DNA of 64,000 nt from Macrolepiota albuminosa (lineage: Eukaryota; Basidiomycota; Agaricomycetes; Agaricales; Agaricaceae), in the NCBI GenBank assembly GCA_027475525.1, contig JAMWFC010000032.1, forward strand, positions 1,364,001 to 1,428,000, in the 5' to 3' direction. This document shows positions 23,814 through 35,362 of the stretch, one piece after another (positions within the stretch are counted from its first letter, which is position 1; every line of letters starts with the position of its first letter). Under the pieces are notes generated by a model. The model was not told the origin of the DNA. It saw only the letters and a list, made by a program, of their open reading frames with translations, and did not search any database. Position numbers and translations under genes: made by a program.

Positions 23814-24605
23814 TGTCAGGTTCCGCTGAATCGGGGGCTTTCCGGGAAAGCGATGCCCTTACGATGCGGACTTGATCTACAGATACTCGGGTGTCTGGAA
23901 CTCCGGGGCTAGGATTCCGGGGTTCAGGACGGGGACAGGGGTAATCCCGGGAGAGGGAACTAGAGTCCGGGAGTTTTGGGTTGGGGGTGGCTGAGGTTTA
24001 GAAGGGGTCGAGTCGTGAACCGGAGGTTCTAAGACGAGACCAAGTTAGTAAATTAAGAGTCGCGAAGTGCGTACCAAAGCTTAGAGCACGCGAATACTAA
24101 GGCGTGCCAGTCGAAGCGTACCAAACAAGGCGTACCAGTCAAACAGAGGGCACGCAATATCCAAAGTAACAGTATGCAATATCAAGACTGGCGAATACAG
24201 CGGAGAGCTACACTATAAGTACTACGGATCGTGTCTCGGGATTCCGGGATGTCTGGGATGAGTTCCGGGGGTCATTGAGTAGCGGTCCGGGACTGCGTAC
24301 CGGGATCGCGCGTGGGGGACGCGCGATCAATTGGCGCGGAGGGAGTCGTGATGCGTGATGCGTGATGGCTTGATGCGAGCCGCGTGATCCGATCATTGAT
24401 GGCGGTTGATCCCGGGTCCGTGATGCAGGGGTCCCGGGGGGGCTGGCTGATGGTGATCGGTGGCGGCTGATGGCGGTCCTGATGCGCGTGATGGCGGTGT
24501 CGGCGGTCGTGATGGCAGGGCGTGTCCTGTGGAGTCGGAGGGAGGGTTCCTGGAGGGTGTTCCGGGGGTGTCCCGGGGTGGGCCCGGAGGGGAGGGGTCG
24601 TGACA
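23814..24605 (-). mobile_element. solo LTR of the A/B/C family (CpG-rich)
   Basis: 792 bases with LTR ends TGTCAGG..GTGACA read on the plus strand, so sense is minus. It is flanked by a perfect 5-base duplication GTGTG (23809-23813 and 24606-24610). CpG sites are kept, so the insertion is recent. It is opposite in orientation to element A and is therefore not its 5' LTR. Confidence 0.92.
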
Positions 24606-24856
24606 GTGTGCATGGCCTTTTCCAAGATGAGAATGTAAGAGTGCTAGCACCAGTTGAAAGCTGGAGAGTGGATGTTGGAGGTGAAATGGATGCTAAGGTG
24701 GTAGTTACGCTGGATGGGCTGGATGCACAAACAACAGTGCAGATGGAGGCAATGAGCATCCTAAAAGTTGATGTGAGGAGCTTAGCCCTTTTGATGAGCA
24801 TATAAGATGAAGATAAAGGTGAAGTGTTGGTAGTTGTTGTGGTTGGCTCCGAGAGG
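24606..24856. other. unassigned segment before element A
   Basis: CpG-poor continuation of the solo LTR's target. It ends abruptly at about 24857, where element A starts inside its protease region. Confidence 0.5.
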
Positions 24857-27800
24857 TGAACCCCGACATCTGCTGGGAAGACCTCACCATGACCTTCCCT
24901 AACCCAGGGGCCCGCCTCGCCGCCGCCATCATTTCTACCCACGGGCCTCGGAAGACCCGGGACGCCCCAAAACTCCCCAAAGAGAACCCATCAAGTTTCC
25001 CCCCAACATTCCTCGAAATCATTACAAGGGGCCTCACTACCCCGCCCGGAACCACCAACCCCCCAGGCCCAGCTCCAAACCCAACGACCCCCCTGACTCA
25101 CCCGGAACCCCGCACATGAAAATCATTGGCTGCACCCCCTTCGCACGAATTCTCCAGGACGGCACCCCGGCCTACCAACTCCAGGTATCTCCGATGCTAC
25201 CCGAGGAACACCTCCGGGCCAAAAACACCGGCCCTGACGCTAAGACTGAAGACCAACTCCTCGCCGAAGTTGTTTCCCCCGAGTATCACGAGTTTGCTGA
25301 CGTCTTCTCTGAAGGTAGCGCCAAGGACCTCCCCCCGCACCAGCCATACGACCACAAGATTGATCTCGAGGACAGCGCAAGTCCCCCGCTCGGCAAAGTC
25401 TACAACATGTCTGAGGTCAAACTCCGGGCACTCAAGGACTACCTCGACGACATGCTCGGTAAGGGTTTCATTCGCGCCTCGATCTCTGCGGCCAGCACAC
25501 CGGTTCTCTTCGCCAAGAAGAAGGACGGATCCCTCCGCCTCTGTGTCGACTATCGGGGCTTGAACAAAATCACCAAGAAGAACCGGTACCCCCTACCCCT
25601 CATCGGAGACCTCGTCGACCGACTCAGCAAAGCCAAGGTTTACTCAAAGATCGACCTCTGGTCCAGCTACAACAACGTCCGGATTGCCCTGGGACACGAA
25701 TGGAAAATGGCCTTTTGCATCCGTTACGGCCTCTTTGAATATCTGGTAATACCATTCGGAATGACTAACTCCCCCGCGACCTTCCAGTACTTTATGAACG
25801 ACATCTTCCACGATATGAACGACGTCTTCGTCATTGTCTACCTGGACGACATCCTGATCTATTCGGACTCCCTCGACAAACACCAAATCCACGTCTGACA
25901 AGTTCTCGAACGACTCCAAAGTCACAACCTACATGCAAAACCAGAGAAGTGCTCGTTCCACACTACAGAAGTCGAATACCTCGGCGTCATCGTCACCCCG
26001 GACGGAGTTTGCATGGACCCCGCAAAGGTCGAAGCAATCCTCAATTGGCCGCCTCCAAAAAACGTCAAGGAAGTGCAATCCTTCCTCGGGTTCGCAAACT
26101 TCTACCGACGCTTCATTGACAATTACTCTGGTATCACCAAGTCCCTCAACTGGCTAACCCGGAAGGACACCCCCTGGGGGTGGGACAGTAAGTGCCAAAG
26201 TGTGTTCACCTTACTCAAGGAAGTTTTCACTTCAGCCCCGATCCTCCGGCACTACGACCCCGCCCTCCCGGTTGTCCTGGAGTGCAACGCCTCCGACTAT
26301 GCCATCATGGGTATCCTCTTGCAAATGGGACCGGACAACCAGGAACTCCGACCTGTGGCTTTTTACACCGATCAATGATCCCAGCCGAGCTCAATTACGA
26401 CATCTACGACAAGGAACTCCTCACGATCGTTGAAGCCTTCAAGCAATGGCGAGCCTACCTCAAGGGCACCCCGCACCGGATCCAAGTCTACTCAGATCAC
26501 AACAACCTGCAGTACTTCATGACCACCAAGCTCCTCAGCCGCCAACAAGCTCGATGGTCCGAGGTCCTCTCAGAGTACGATTTTACCATCCACTACCGTC
26601 CCGGACGACTTGGAGCCAAGCCCGATGCCCTCACCCGATGACCCGACATCTACCCAAAGAAGTCCTTCGAAGCCAAGCGAAACGCCTTCAACCACCGCGT
26701 GGTGATCCCTCCCGAACACCTCAACGCGGTACTGATCCTGAACAAAGAAGGCATCCTGAGGCAGGTTCGAGACGCCCCCCAAGACAACTATTTCGCCCAG
26801 CACGACCCCCGGAACAGTTTCCCCGACGGACCAGCTCCCGACCCCTCCTTCACCCTCTCCCCAGATAACAAACTGCTCCTCCGGGACGGCTGCATCTACA
26901 CCCCGGACTTCAAGCACGTACGCCTCAACATCCTCCGACAGCACCACGACCACAAGCTCCGTGGCCACTCGGGAATCCGTAAGACACTCCAACTTATCTC
27001 CCACACTTACTTCTGGCCAGGAATGAAGAAGGACGTCACCCGGTACGTCCAGGCGTGTGAACTCTGTCTCCGGGCCAAAGTTCCCCGGCACCGCCCCTAC
27101 GGACTCCTTAAGCCCCTGCCTGTGAGGAGGCACCCGTGGTCATCCATCTTCATAGACCACATCGTCGAGCTCCCGGAATCGGAAGGGTACGATGCCATCC
27201 TCGTCATTGTCTGCAGGCTCACTAAGCAGGCCATCTTTGTCCCATGCCACACCACCGACGACGCCCCGAGATTCGCCCAGCTCTTCCTCGAATACGTGTT
27301 CTCGAAGCACGGACTACCTGACGACATCGTCTCCGACTGAGGCCCCCTCTTCGTCTTGAAGTTCTGGACGTCACTGTGCAAGGCTCTCAGCGTCCGGACC
27401 AACCTGTCAACCGCCTACCACCCAGAGACCGACGGCCAGACCGAACGCGTCAACCAGACCCTCGAACAGTACTTCAGGATTTACGTCAATTACCTCCAAG
27501 ACAACTGGCGCGCTGAGCTCCCCCTCACCAAGTTCACTTATAACAATACCCCCCACTCCGCCACCAGGGTGTCCCTCTTCTTCGCAAACAAGGGGTACCA
27601 CCCCCGGTTGACCCTATCCCTCAGGGACATCCTGGCCCATGCTGCCCACAAAGCGGCCCAGGACCTCCAGGACCTCCACGAATTCCTCCAGAGTGAAATC
27701 GACACTGCGAATAAGGCCTACTCCAAGCATGCGAACCCCTGGCGGGAGAACATGCCCGACTGGCCCCCCGGGACCCTAGTCTGGCTCGACCAACGCAACC

Positions 27801-28210
27801 TCTGGACCTGGGGCCCCTCAGTAAAACTCGACCACAAGCGCTTCAGCCCCTTCAAGATCGCCCGGAAAGTATCCTCCCACGCCTACCGGCTCGACCTCCC
27901 TCCGGGCCTCAAGGGGCTGCACCCCGTGTTCCACATCCGACTCCTCGAAAAACACGCCCCGGACCCGCTCCCAGAACAACGCCCCGACCGGCCCCCACCC
28001 CTCAAAGTAGATGACAAGTATCTTTACGAAGTGGACCACGTCCTCGACTCCCGAATCATTCGTGGGCGAGTAAACTACCTCGTACGATGGGCCAGCTACG
28101 GACCAGAAGACGACACCTGGGAACCCCTGAGAAACCTGAAAAACGCCCCCGACAAGCTCCGGGAGTTCCACCGGGCCCACCCTGGCAAGTCCCGCGCCCC
28201 CTGGGGCTGA
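24857..28210 (+). pseudogene. Element A pol (protease end, RT, RNase H, integrase, chromodomain)
   Basis: Polyprotein of a gypsy chromovirus. From the left: end of a retropepsin (NPDICWEDLTMTF), a linker, RT with a complete YLDDILIYS box at about 25840, RNase H, integrase with a HHCC-type zinc region (about 26960-27080) and core (DHIVELPES, then [11 protein letters not shown]), and a C-terminal chromodomain ([15 protein letters not shown]) ending at 28210. Damage: TGA at 25896, a frameshift near 26376, TGA at 26639 and TGA at 27338 just after the second catalytic Asp. The RNase H block ECNASDYA has Asn where B and C have Asp. So it is not functional, although most of the frame is preserved. 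Confidence 0.92.
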
Positions 28211-28430
28211 AACCCTACAGATGGCCTACAAGGGCGTAACCCCTGCCTCTGGATTCACCTGGGATTCAACTCCCACCCATAAGTTTCCCCATTTCCTTTC
28301 CCTGCCTATTACTCCTCTACACTTACCAAGAAAACCATTCCAGATGATTATATACATACTACTGTTACACTAGATACAATGTCCAACAAAAAGAAAAAGA
28401 AGAAAACAAAACTACCAAAAAAAAAAACCC
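28211..28430. other. convergent 3' region between pol and antisense gene of A
   Basis: About 220 bases between the two convergent stop codons. It includes an A-rich run (28381-28430). Probably the overlapping 3' UTRs. Confidence 0.4.
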
Positions 28431-30306
28431 CTACGACCTTGAAGGCCCCCTGGTACTCCCCGATGCCCCTGCCCCACTACCAGACACTTCCCTCAACACT
28501 CCTGACTCCGTGCCCGCCGGAGGAGCCCCCATCGCAGCCTCCATCAATGACAACACCGCGGCCACTCGCTCCTTGTATGAGGGGAGGGGCTCCCCCGCAT
28601 CTGTTGCTGTCTCCACCCATGACTCCGGGACGATAACGTTGCGCCTCTGATGGGCCGCCAGTAAATGCCCCCACTGCTCCAGGCCACGAGTCGCCTCTGA
28701 AGGGAGGCCCGGCGTTGCCGCGAGGCCCTGCTGGACGAAGGCATACGCCGAAGCCCCCCCGTCCAGTAAGAGGCGGTGTTCCTGGGCCCAGCCTAAGGAG
28801 AAGGTCAGTCGGGGCCCCGGAGCGAGCCTAAGAACACTCACGCATGGCCTCGCCATGGGCGGCTGCCACACTCCCCACCAGCCAGCCCCGGCAGCGCACC
28901 AAGCTCGTCTGGGCTCCCTCCACCCTACCCAACAGCTCTCTCAACTCTGCCTCCCTCACCTCCGACGCCACTGGACCTGACCCCGACCCATCCCCTTGTT
29001 CCAAGCGGGCCCTCAAACCCGCCACCTCCGCCTCCAAGGCCTCTCGAGCCCGCACAACCGCCCCCATCTCCTCCTGCACCTCCTCCCTCGCCTGTCGCTC
29101 CCGCTGGCCCTCCTCGACGGCTTTCCAGAGGCGCAACGACAGACGGCGTTCACGAGCCCCGGCCTCCTCGAGCTGACGACGGGAGGCAGCGAGGTCCACC
29201 CCCATCCCGGATATGTGGGAGGGCCTGGGCATTGGGCGACCAGAGCCAGGGGAATACACCTGCCCCGGGAAGCTCGAGGGACCTGCGACTCCAGCCCCTG
29301 GAGACCCTCGACGACGTTGGGCAGGGGGCACGTCCTCCTCGTCCGACAAATCCTGGGCCCGTCGCTTGCCCTTGTCGACCCACGGAGCTGGAGGCGATTT
29401 GGAAGGCGACGACTCCCAGACAGTGCGTGGTACGACCGCACAACGCCCGCGGGGACGACAACGCGCGACCCCACCTCTCTCGCCCCCAGCCTCCGGGGAC
29501 CCCCTGGCTCGGGCCCTGGTCCCGGGACTCTCCCGCAACCTCTTCATCACCCACTCCTCGCCCCATCCCTGCTTCCGGGCCATGCAATGCGCCCGCCACA
29601 CCAACACCACCGAACACCTCTCATGGCGAAGGCGGCATGCGACGCACATAGAGGTATCCCAGCAGGACCCCGCCGTGGGCTCCTCGAACTCGCAGGATAC
29701 TCCCCGACGCGCACACATCACACACTACTAGAGTCAGCAGAAAATTCTTTCGGGACAACAGACTCACGCCACGCACCGGGCCCGCCGCCTTGCACCAAGC
29801 TCACTCCGGTGACCCCCGATGTCGCCCCTGGGCTGTCGCAAACTGTTCCGCCGTCACCTGGGCTTGAGGGATCCGCTGTACCATAGGGACCTCCCACACT
29901 TGGCCCATGCTGAGGGTGGGTAGCCGCTCGACATGGACCGAAGGGACGGGGGCAGGGGGGGCCTGGAGCATCGAGGGCCCGGTGACCGGTACTGGGTCCG
30001 AAGTCTGCGAGATCCTCCCTACAACAGGGATAACATCAGCAATATCGTGAGACCCTTGCCGGAATACCCACGGGCAAGTTCCTCAATGTGCCGGCAGTCC
30101 TGGCGCCCCTCGTAAGCACTCCGACACGCATCGTATTCTTTCCAGGTGGCCAGGGAGTTGTCCCTGGCCGGGGGAGGGGTTGGAGAGCGGAGAGGCGTCT
30201 GTTCACACGACATGGGAAGACAGGGAGCCTTCCAGGACTGACGCTGCCCTTTTCTAGCCCCCCAACTGATGGCATCAACCTTCAAAGCTTCAAATTCGGC
30301 TCCCAT
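28431..30306 (-). CDS. antisense zinc-cluster and coiled-coil gene of element A
   Basis: Spliced gene opposite to pol. Suggested exons: 30306-30072, 30018 to about 29800, 29724-28842 and 28792-28431. The introns 30019-30071 and 28793-28841 have GT..AG ends; the second exon's donor is uncertain. Exon 3 opens with a Zn2Cys6-like cluster, C-X2-C-X6-C-X15-C-X2-C-X6-C. A basic patch (DKGKRRAQD, QRRRG), a long Glu/Arg-rich coiled-coil region ending in LRARLEQG, and the C-terminal module with EHRLLLDGGASAYAF follow. Fungal Zn2Cys6 proteins are usually transcription regulators that dimerise by a coiled coil; that role is inferred here. The start ATG is 58 bases from the LTR. Confidence 0.65.
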
Positions 30307-30363
30307 GAAGAAGGACACAGCCCCCGACGCCTTGTAGGGACTCAGCGCTAAAGGAGGGGGTGA
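30307..30363 (+). other. polypurine tract of element A and leader of the antisense gene
   Basis: Contains the purine run AAAGGAGGGGG (about 30349-30360) just before the LTR start TGTCACGAG at 30364. Confidence 0.6.
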
Positions 30364-31219
30364 TGTCACGAGCCACACTTACGCCACCCCGAGCCCCAGT
30401 AAGTCCTGCCTGGAACAACCCCTCCTTTGAAACCCAACCCCCCAGCGCGTCCCCAGAACACATCGGGACAAGACTGACTAGATCCGATGCCACCCTGACC
30501 AAGGCCAACCCGGCCCAACCTGACGCTCAACCCCCGGATAAGGCCCAAAGCCCCGCCAACACGCCACGTGCCCCGGACGCCGTCCCAAGCCTCGATCGAT
30601 CGTATCGGAGGCCGCCCCCACTCCCGAACCTGGGCAATACACTGCAACCCATCTGTGCCCCCCAGGACCACACGACCGCAGAGGACTGATACCCGGACAA
30701 TACACCGCACGGGATGCACCACATGGAGGAGGGGTACAGACCTTGCCCAGGGGGCCCGGAACTCACCCGGCACCTGGTACTTAACCCGTAGCTTGTAGTA
30801 CGTTACGGTAGTCTTGATATTGCCATAAACTTGTCTCTATACTCTCTTGTCTATTTCGTACCTATCTCAATCTATCTGTCTTATTCTCTCAAGTCTCTCA
30901 GCCCTCTAAAGTCTCACTTCAATTCCAACTCAGTCTCCCGGTTCCAATCTCAGTCTCCCAGTCTCAGTCTCTTTCTCTGATCACCCCTCCTCTCCTCCGC
31001 CCTAGCAAGGCTCCGCCCACTCCCGCCCCGTATTCTGGACTTAGCCCGGGATCCTGCTCTACCTCTTCCTACAAACTCCGGCGCTCCGTGGCCACCCCAC
31101 GCATCACCCAAAACTCCGGAGCTCACCCTCCGTTACCCGGAGACTCTCCGTAGACTTTGAGTCCGCCTAGTAAGGACCCGCTTGCCCCCGGAGGCCCCCG
31201 TCGTCAGCGGAACCTGACA
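30364..31219 (+). mobile_element. Element A 3' LTR
   Basis: 856 bases, TGTCACGAG..AACCTGACA. Ends and a CTTGATATT block match the B/C LTRs, but the interior is largely different. No second copy is present in this window. Confidence 0.75.
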
Positions 31220-31588
31220 GTCGTGTCCTTTTCTCAGCAAATGGGATGAGGTCCCTTTGCCTGATGACTGTTGTTTTTGGTCACCTGCGTTTCTTCAGAG
31301 AGTTCAGGTTCATGATCAAAATATCTATGGCCAGGACCTAGCCATTGTACCAGAGATCTAATGAGACTGCTCATCAATATTGGCAATATGCCCCAATTTG
31401 GACAGGCCAGATACCAGCAGACAGCAGACCCTATTAGTCGAAGACAAACGGAATCCATTTGTCATCAACAGACACTGAACGGAAATGTATATTTTATCAT
31501 GTGATCCTTTGGTTGAGAACTGTGTGGTTGCAGAAAATTATATTGTCTACAAACATGTCTGCCCTCCTGCAACTGCCTGAACCAATAT
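31220..31588. other. unassigned CpG-poor segment
   Basis: Between element A and the first gap. Nothing recognised. Confidence 0.5.
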
Positions 31589-31688
31589 NNNNNNNNNNNN
31601 NNNNNNNNNNNNNNNNNNNNNNNNNNNNNNNNNNNNNNNNNNNNNNNNNNNNNNNNNNNNNNNNNNNNNNNNNNNNNNNNNNNNNNNN
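31589..31688. other. assembly gap of 100 N
   Basis: Exactly 100 unknown bases, a conventional placeholder size. The true distance and order across it are unknown. Confidence 0.99.
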
Positions 31689-32096
31689 ATAGAGGGCACG
31701 CAACAATTCAAGTAACCAAGTGAAAACAGTATAAGCAGTGTAATATCAAGACTAACGAATACAACAGGGAACTATGCTTAAGTACTATGGGACCGGGTCT
31801 CAGGGTTCTGGGGTGTCTGGGATGGGTTCCAGAAGTTATTGAGTAGCGGGCAGGGACTGTATACCTGGATCGCGTGTGTGGGGCATGCGATCAATTGGCG
31901 CGGAGGGAGCTGTGATGTGTGATGCGTGATGGCTGGAAGCGAGTCACATGATCCGGTCGTTGATCGGGGCTGGTGGCAGCTGATGGTGGTTCTTGATGCG
32001 CGTGATGGCGGTGTCGGCGGTCGTGATGGCGGGGTGTGTCCTGTGGGGTCGGAGGGGGGGTCCCGGGTGGTGTTCTGGGGGGGAGGGGTCGTGACA
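31689..32096 (-). mobile_element. partial LTR of the A/B/C family
   Basis: The last 408 bases of a minus-strand LTR (plus-strand end GGGGTCGTGACA). The other part is lost in the gap. It has some CpG loss compared with 51789-52340. Confidence 0.85.
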
Positions 32097-32880
32097 AGGA
32101 CCCTCTCCCTGGCCCAAGGGGATGGGCTCGCAGCAACTCCCAAAGTAGTCGGCCGCTGATGCAACAGACCCAATCATCCAGTTGGCTTACTGAGAGATGG
32201 AAGGCAACAGAAGACAAGTAAAAATGGATGGTTTGTTATTGTACAATTTTTTTTCATTATGATAGACATTGCTACATTTTTGTAACACTATAGTTTACAA
32301 AAATGTAATGTACCATTTCCCCCTTCCCCACATCAATGATGGCGGACTGGTCAAATGACCTTAGTGCGGCTGCTACTCCTTTTTGCTGGTGTAGGCATAT
32401 CAATGTATCAGGCTGCATCTTCCTGTAGCATTTGTGCTTGAGACTTGCGAGGTTGCTTGTAATTTGTTGACAATTGGTTAGGCAATGCCTTGCACTTCTT
32501 TTGGTTTTGTAATGCCGGCCTTCCCTCACTTTCAAATTGGTCATTGTCCTCATCTTGAAGAATGTTGAGCACCCTTCTTGACACTCTATATCTAGGGGAA
32601 CCATCACTAGGGCCATTAATTGGAGGGTCTGGATGGCTCCATCCTCTTTGTTGTAAGAGGTGGATGGTAGTGGCAAACCATCACTAGGGCCATTAATTGG
32701 AGGGTCTGGATGGCTCCATCCTCTTTGTTGTAAGAGGTGGATGGTAGTGGCATTTACCACTGCTGTATCATCACTACATTCGTCATGAACGGATTTGTTG
32801 AGAGCAGACTTGTCATGATCGGAAGCTGATACATTTGGTCAGGATTTGTTGTGCAAGACTCCCTCCTTACACCATTCTTG
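32097..32880. other. unassigned segment before element B gag
   Basis: CpG-poor, with one minus-strand open frame (32760-32272, 162 codons) of no recognised family, which is partly created by a 77-base duplication. Element B's gag starts at 32881 without a 5' LTR or primer site being visible, so B is truncated or mis-joined here. Confidence 0.45.
32601..32754. repeat. 77-base tandem duplication 5
   Basis: Copies start at about 32601 and 32678. Confidence 0.95.
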
Positions 32881-33083
32881 ATGGCTACGTATACTCACAC
32901 CTACTACCTCACAGGCTACCAGACCAACCCCTATGGGCGCCCGGTACCCGATCACTACTCCGCACAGACCCCCCGCCCCGTCTATCCACCCCTCCCGTAC
33001 GAACCTCCATATCTCCACGGCCACTGGGCCCCCAACCCATCTCTCTATGATCTGGGGCCCTCAGCCAGCTGGGCCCCTCCGCC

Positions 33084-33237
33084 CAACTTAGCCATGGCAC
33101 GACCCGTGGAGGTCCCCTCGTACCGGAGCATCCCCGGGGGCCTGCCGGAGACCCCACCCCCAACTTAGCCATGGCACGACCCGTGGAGGTCCCCTCGTAC
33201 CGGAGCATCCCCGGGGGCCTGCTGGAGACCCCACCAG
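33084..33237. repeat. 77-base tandem duplication 6
   Basis: Copies start at 33084 and 33161 in B gag and shift the frame. Confidence 0.95.
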
Positions 33238-34984
33238 TACCCAGTGGACCTCGCCCGATACCCCCCAGCGAGGGCCCCTTTGCACCCACCCCCTACTACG
33301 GTTACCAGCGCCCTGCCCCCCAACTCCGGGGACCTCTCAACTACGACTATCCCTCTTGACACTACCCAACCACTGCACCATCCGCTCGGACTCCCCCCTC
33401 GCCAATGGGACGACGACGTCTCAAGGACTACGAACGGCAACGGGACGAAGTGCTCCGCTCGCTCAGGATCTTGCTGGAGGACTTCACGCAACGGGCAAGG
33501 GCGCTACTCACAGAACTCGGACACGACAACTTCACAGGCACTCTGGAGGAATGGGCCCACTGCTTGGTCGAATTCGGGGACCGCCTCACGTGAGGAGAAC
33601 TCCCGGAGCAGACTATGGTAAAGTATAGGCGTAACACAATCCTCCGTGAAGAATTGCAACAACTGCTCGACGAAGTCCACGCGTCCCCCTCCCCCCAACC
33701 CCTCAACGACCCCGCAGACCCGGGCTGCTTGATTCACATCTGGCGGGAGCCCCCAGAACCCGCTCCAGCAGCCCCTGCGGTCCCCACCCCGGAGCAACGA
33801 CAACAGGAAGAGCGGCAAAACGCCTCGGCCATACTGCGGTCCCTTAACCCAACGGGAGGGCTATTCAATCAGCCCGCTGCCCGCAGGGTAGGCTTGTCAA
33901 CTCGCCGTAGGGCTAACTCTATTCCTAGCACCTTCGAGACCTGGAGACAGCCCCAGAGACCCCTGAAACCGCTCCCACAAACGGACAACGCCCAACCTCG
34001 GGCCCCGGCGAACCCCGGTAGACCCCGCATGGACACCCCTAGCACGGACGACACGCTGTGCTACATCGACGAGCTCACATGTGGCAACAACAAACCACGT
34101 CCCACACCTGTGCCCGTCCTGGTACCGCCCCCTACGTCAGCCCCGGCCCCTCCAGAACGCAACTTCCACTGCGACCCCCCACCCCACTTCGATCTGCAGA
34201 ACCCCCCACGGCCTCTGATGCAAGCACGACCTTCCCGGGTTGAACGTCCCCCACGCAACCTGGCACCTGACCCCGCACCCGGCCCCCCTCAGATCGACCC
34301 GACACCACTGAACCTTCCCCGACCACCTCCGCCACCTCCAGCCAAACCTTGAGGACGACCCCCAGGCCCCCCGCCTCTGCCAGTCCCTGCGTGGAGACCC
34401 GGGCCTCCCCCTGGCAGGAACAAACCCCCCTGGGACAACGGACCTCCCAGGCGTGGACCCCCAGGTGAGCCACCCAGAGGAGGCCCTCCAGACGGGTGGG
34501 GTCCCGCCCTCAGTGCTTTTCCTCCACAAGGAGGGGGGGGTAATCATTACTACTACTACTACAATGCTGGCCCTCCCCCCCGCAACACTGCCGGACCGGA
34601 CGACGCTCGTGACGCCCTCGCCCGTGAAGGACGTCTGGACATTCAGAAACCTGATGCATTCACGGGCTGGGACCCCCAAAAATGGCGTACATTCCTCACT
34701 CAATGTCTCAATACGTTTCAGGCAAAACCACTCACGTTTCAGGTTGGCAGCTCCCGAGTGGCCTTTGCTGCCTCGTACCTCCAGGGGATCGCCTTCGACC
34801 ACTACACGGCCCTCATCTAGTTTGACCCCAACAACCCGGCACTTGCCCACTGGCAAGCCTTCGTCGACGAGTTCTCCGGGAAGTTCGGGATCTACGACAT
34901 CGTGGCCGAGGCTGAGGACAACCTCTTCAACCTCCGGATGCGCTCAGAAGAACGTTTCACTACCTTCATCGTACGTTTTGAGAA

Positions 34985-35138
34985 GGAAGCTTACGAGACA
35001 GGTTGGAACTACAGCGCCCTCCGGTACGCCCTCCGCCATGCCCTGCCGCAACGTATCAAAAGGAAGCTTACGAGACAGGTTGGAACTACAGCGCCCTCCG
35101 GTACGCCCTCCGCCATGCCCTGCCGCAACGTATCAAGG
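34985..35138. repeat. 77-base tandem duplication 7
   Basis: Copies start at 34985 and 35062 in the B capsid region. Element C has this segment once and reads through. Confidence 0.95.
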
Positions 35139-35362
35139 ACGTTCTCCGACTCGCCCCGAAACAACCCTCCTACAACGGATACAAGGCCTGTCATGCAGAT
35201 CGACCAACGCTACTGGGAAGACCGCAGCAAGTACTCAAACTCCCGACCCCCCTGGAACCCTAGGAGAGGACCCCCATGGCCCTCCGGCGAAACCCCCAAC
35301 CCCCAAACCCAAAACCCCAGTCCCCCTGCATCCCCCAGCGGCCGACCCCTGGTGAGTCGCGG

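Larger units (their letters stand above)
24857..31219 (+). mobile_element. Element A: 5'-truncated Ty3/gypsy chromovirus
   Basis: Plus-strand element lacking its 5' LTR and gag and beginning inside the protease region. Contents: pol (24857-28210), an antisense zinc-cluster gene (30306-28431), a polypurine tract and a 3' LTR (30364-31219). Pol is about as CpG-rich as B and C but clearly diverged, and the LTR is only weakly similar to theirs, so it is a separate subfamily. Confidence 0.85.

Noticed and set aside
23814..24605. 5' LTR of element A
   Set aside because: It is in the opposite orientation, has its own perfect target duplication, and is separated from A's pol by 250 bases of unrelated DNA. 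It is a solo LTR.
29013..29886. Long overlapping ORFs on both strands at 28.8-29.9 kb
   Set aside because: GC-rich sequence keeps several frames open by chance. Only the minus-strand frame with the zinc cluster and coiled coil has domain support and conservation.
31689..32101. Pairing this partial LTR with element C because both are followed by AGGAC
   Set aside because: The sequence after AGGAC differs completely, and C already has both LTRs and its own matching duplication.
32272..32760. 162-codon minus-strand gene
   Set aside because: No recognisable domain, and part of it is created by a 77-base duplication that is probably an assembly artefact.
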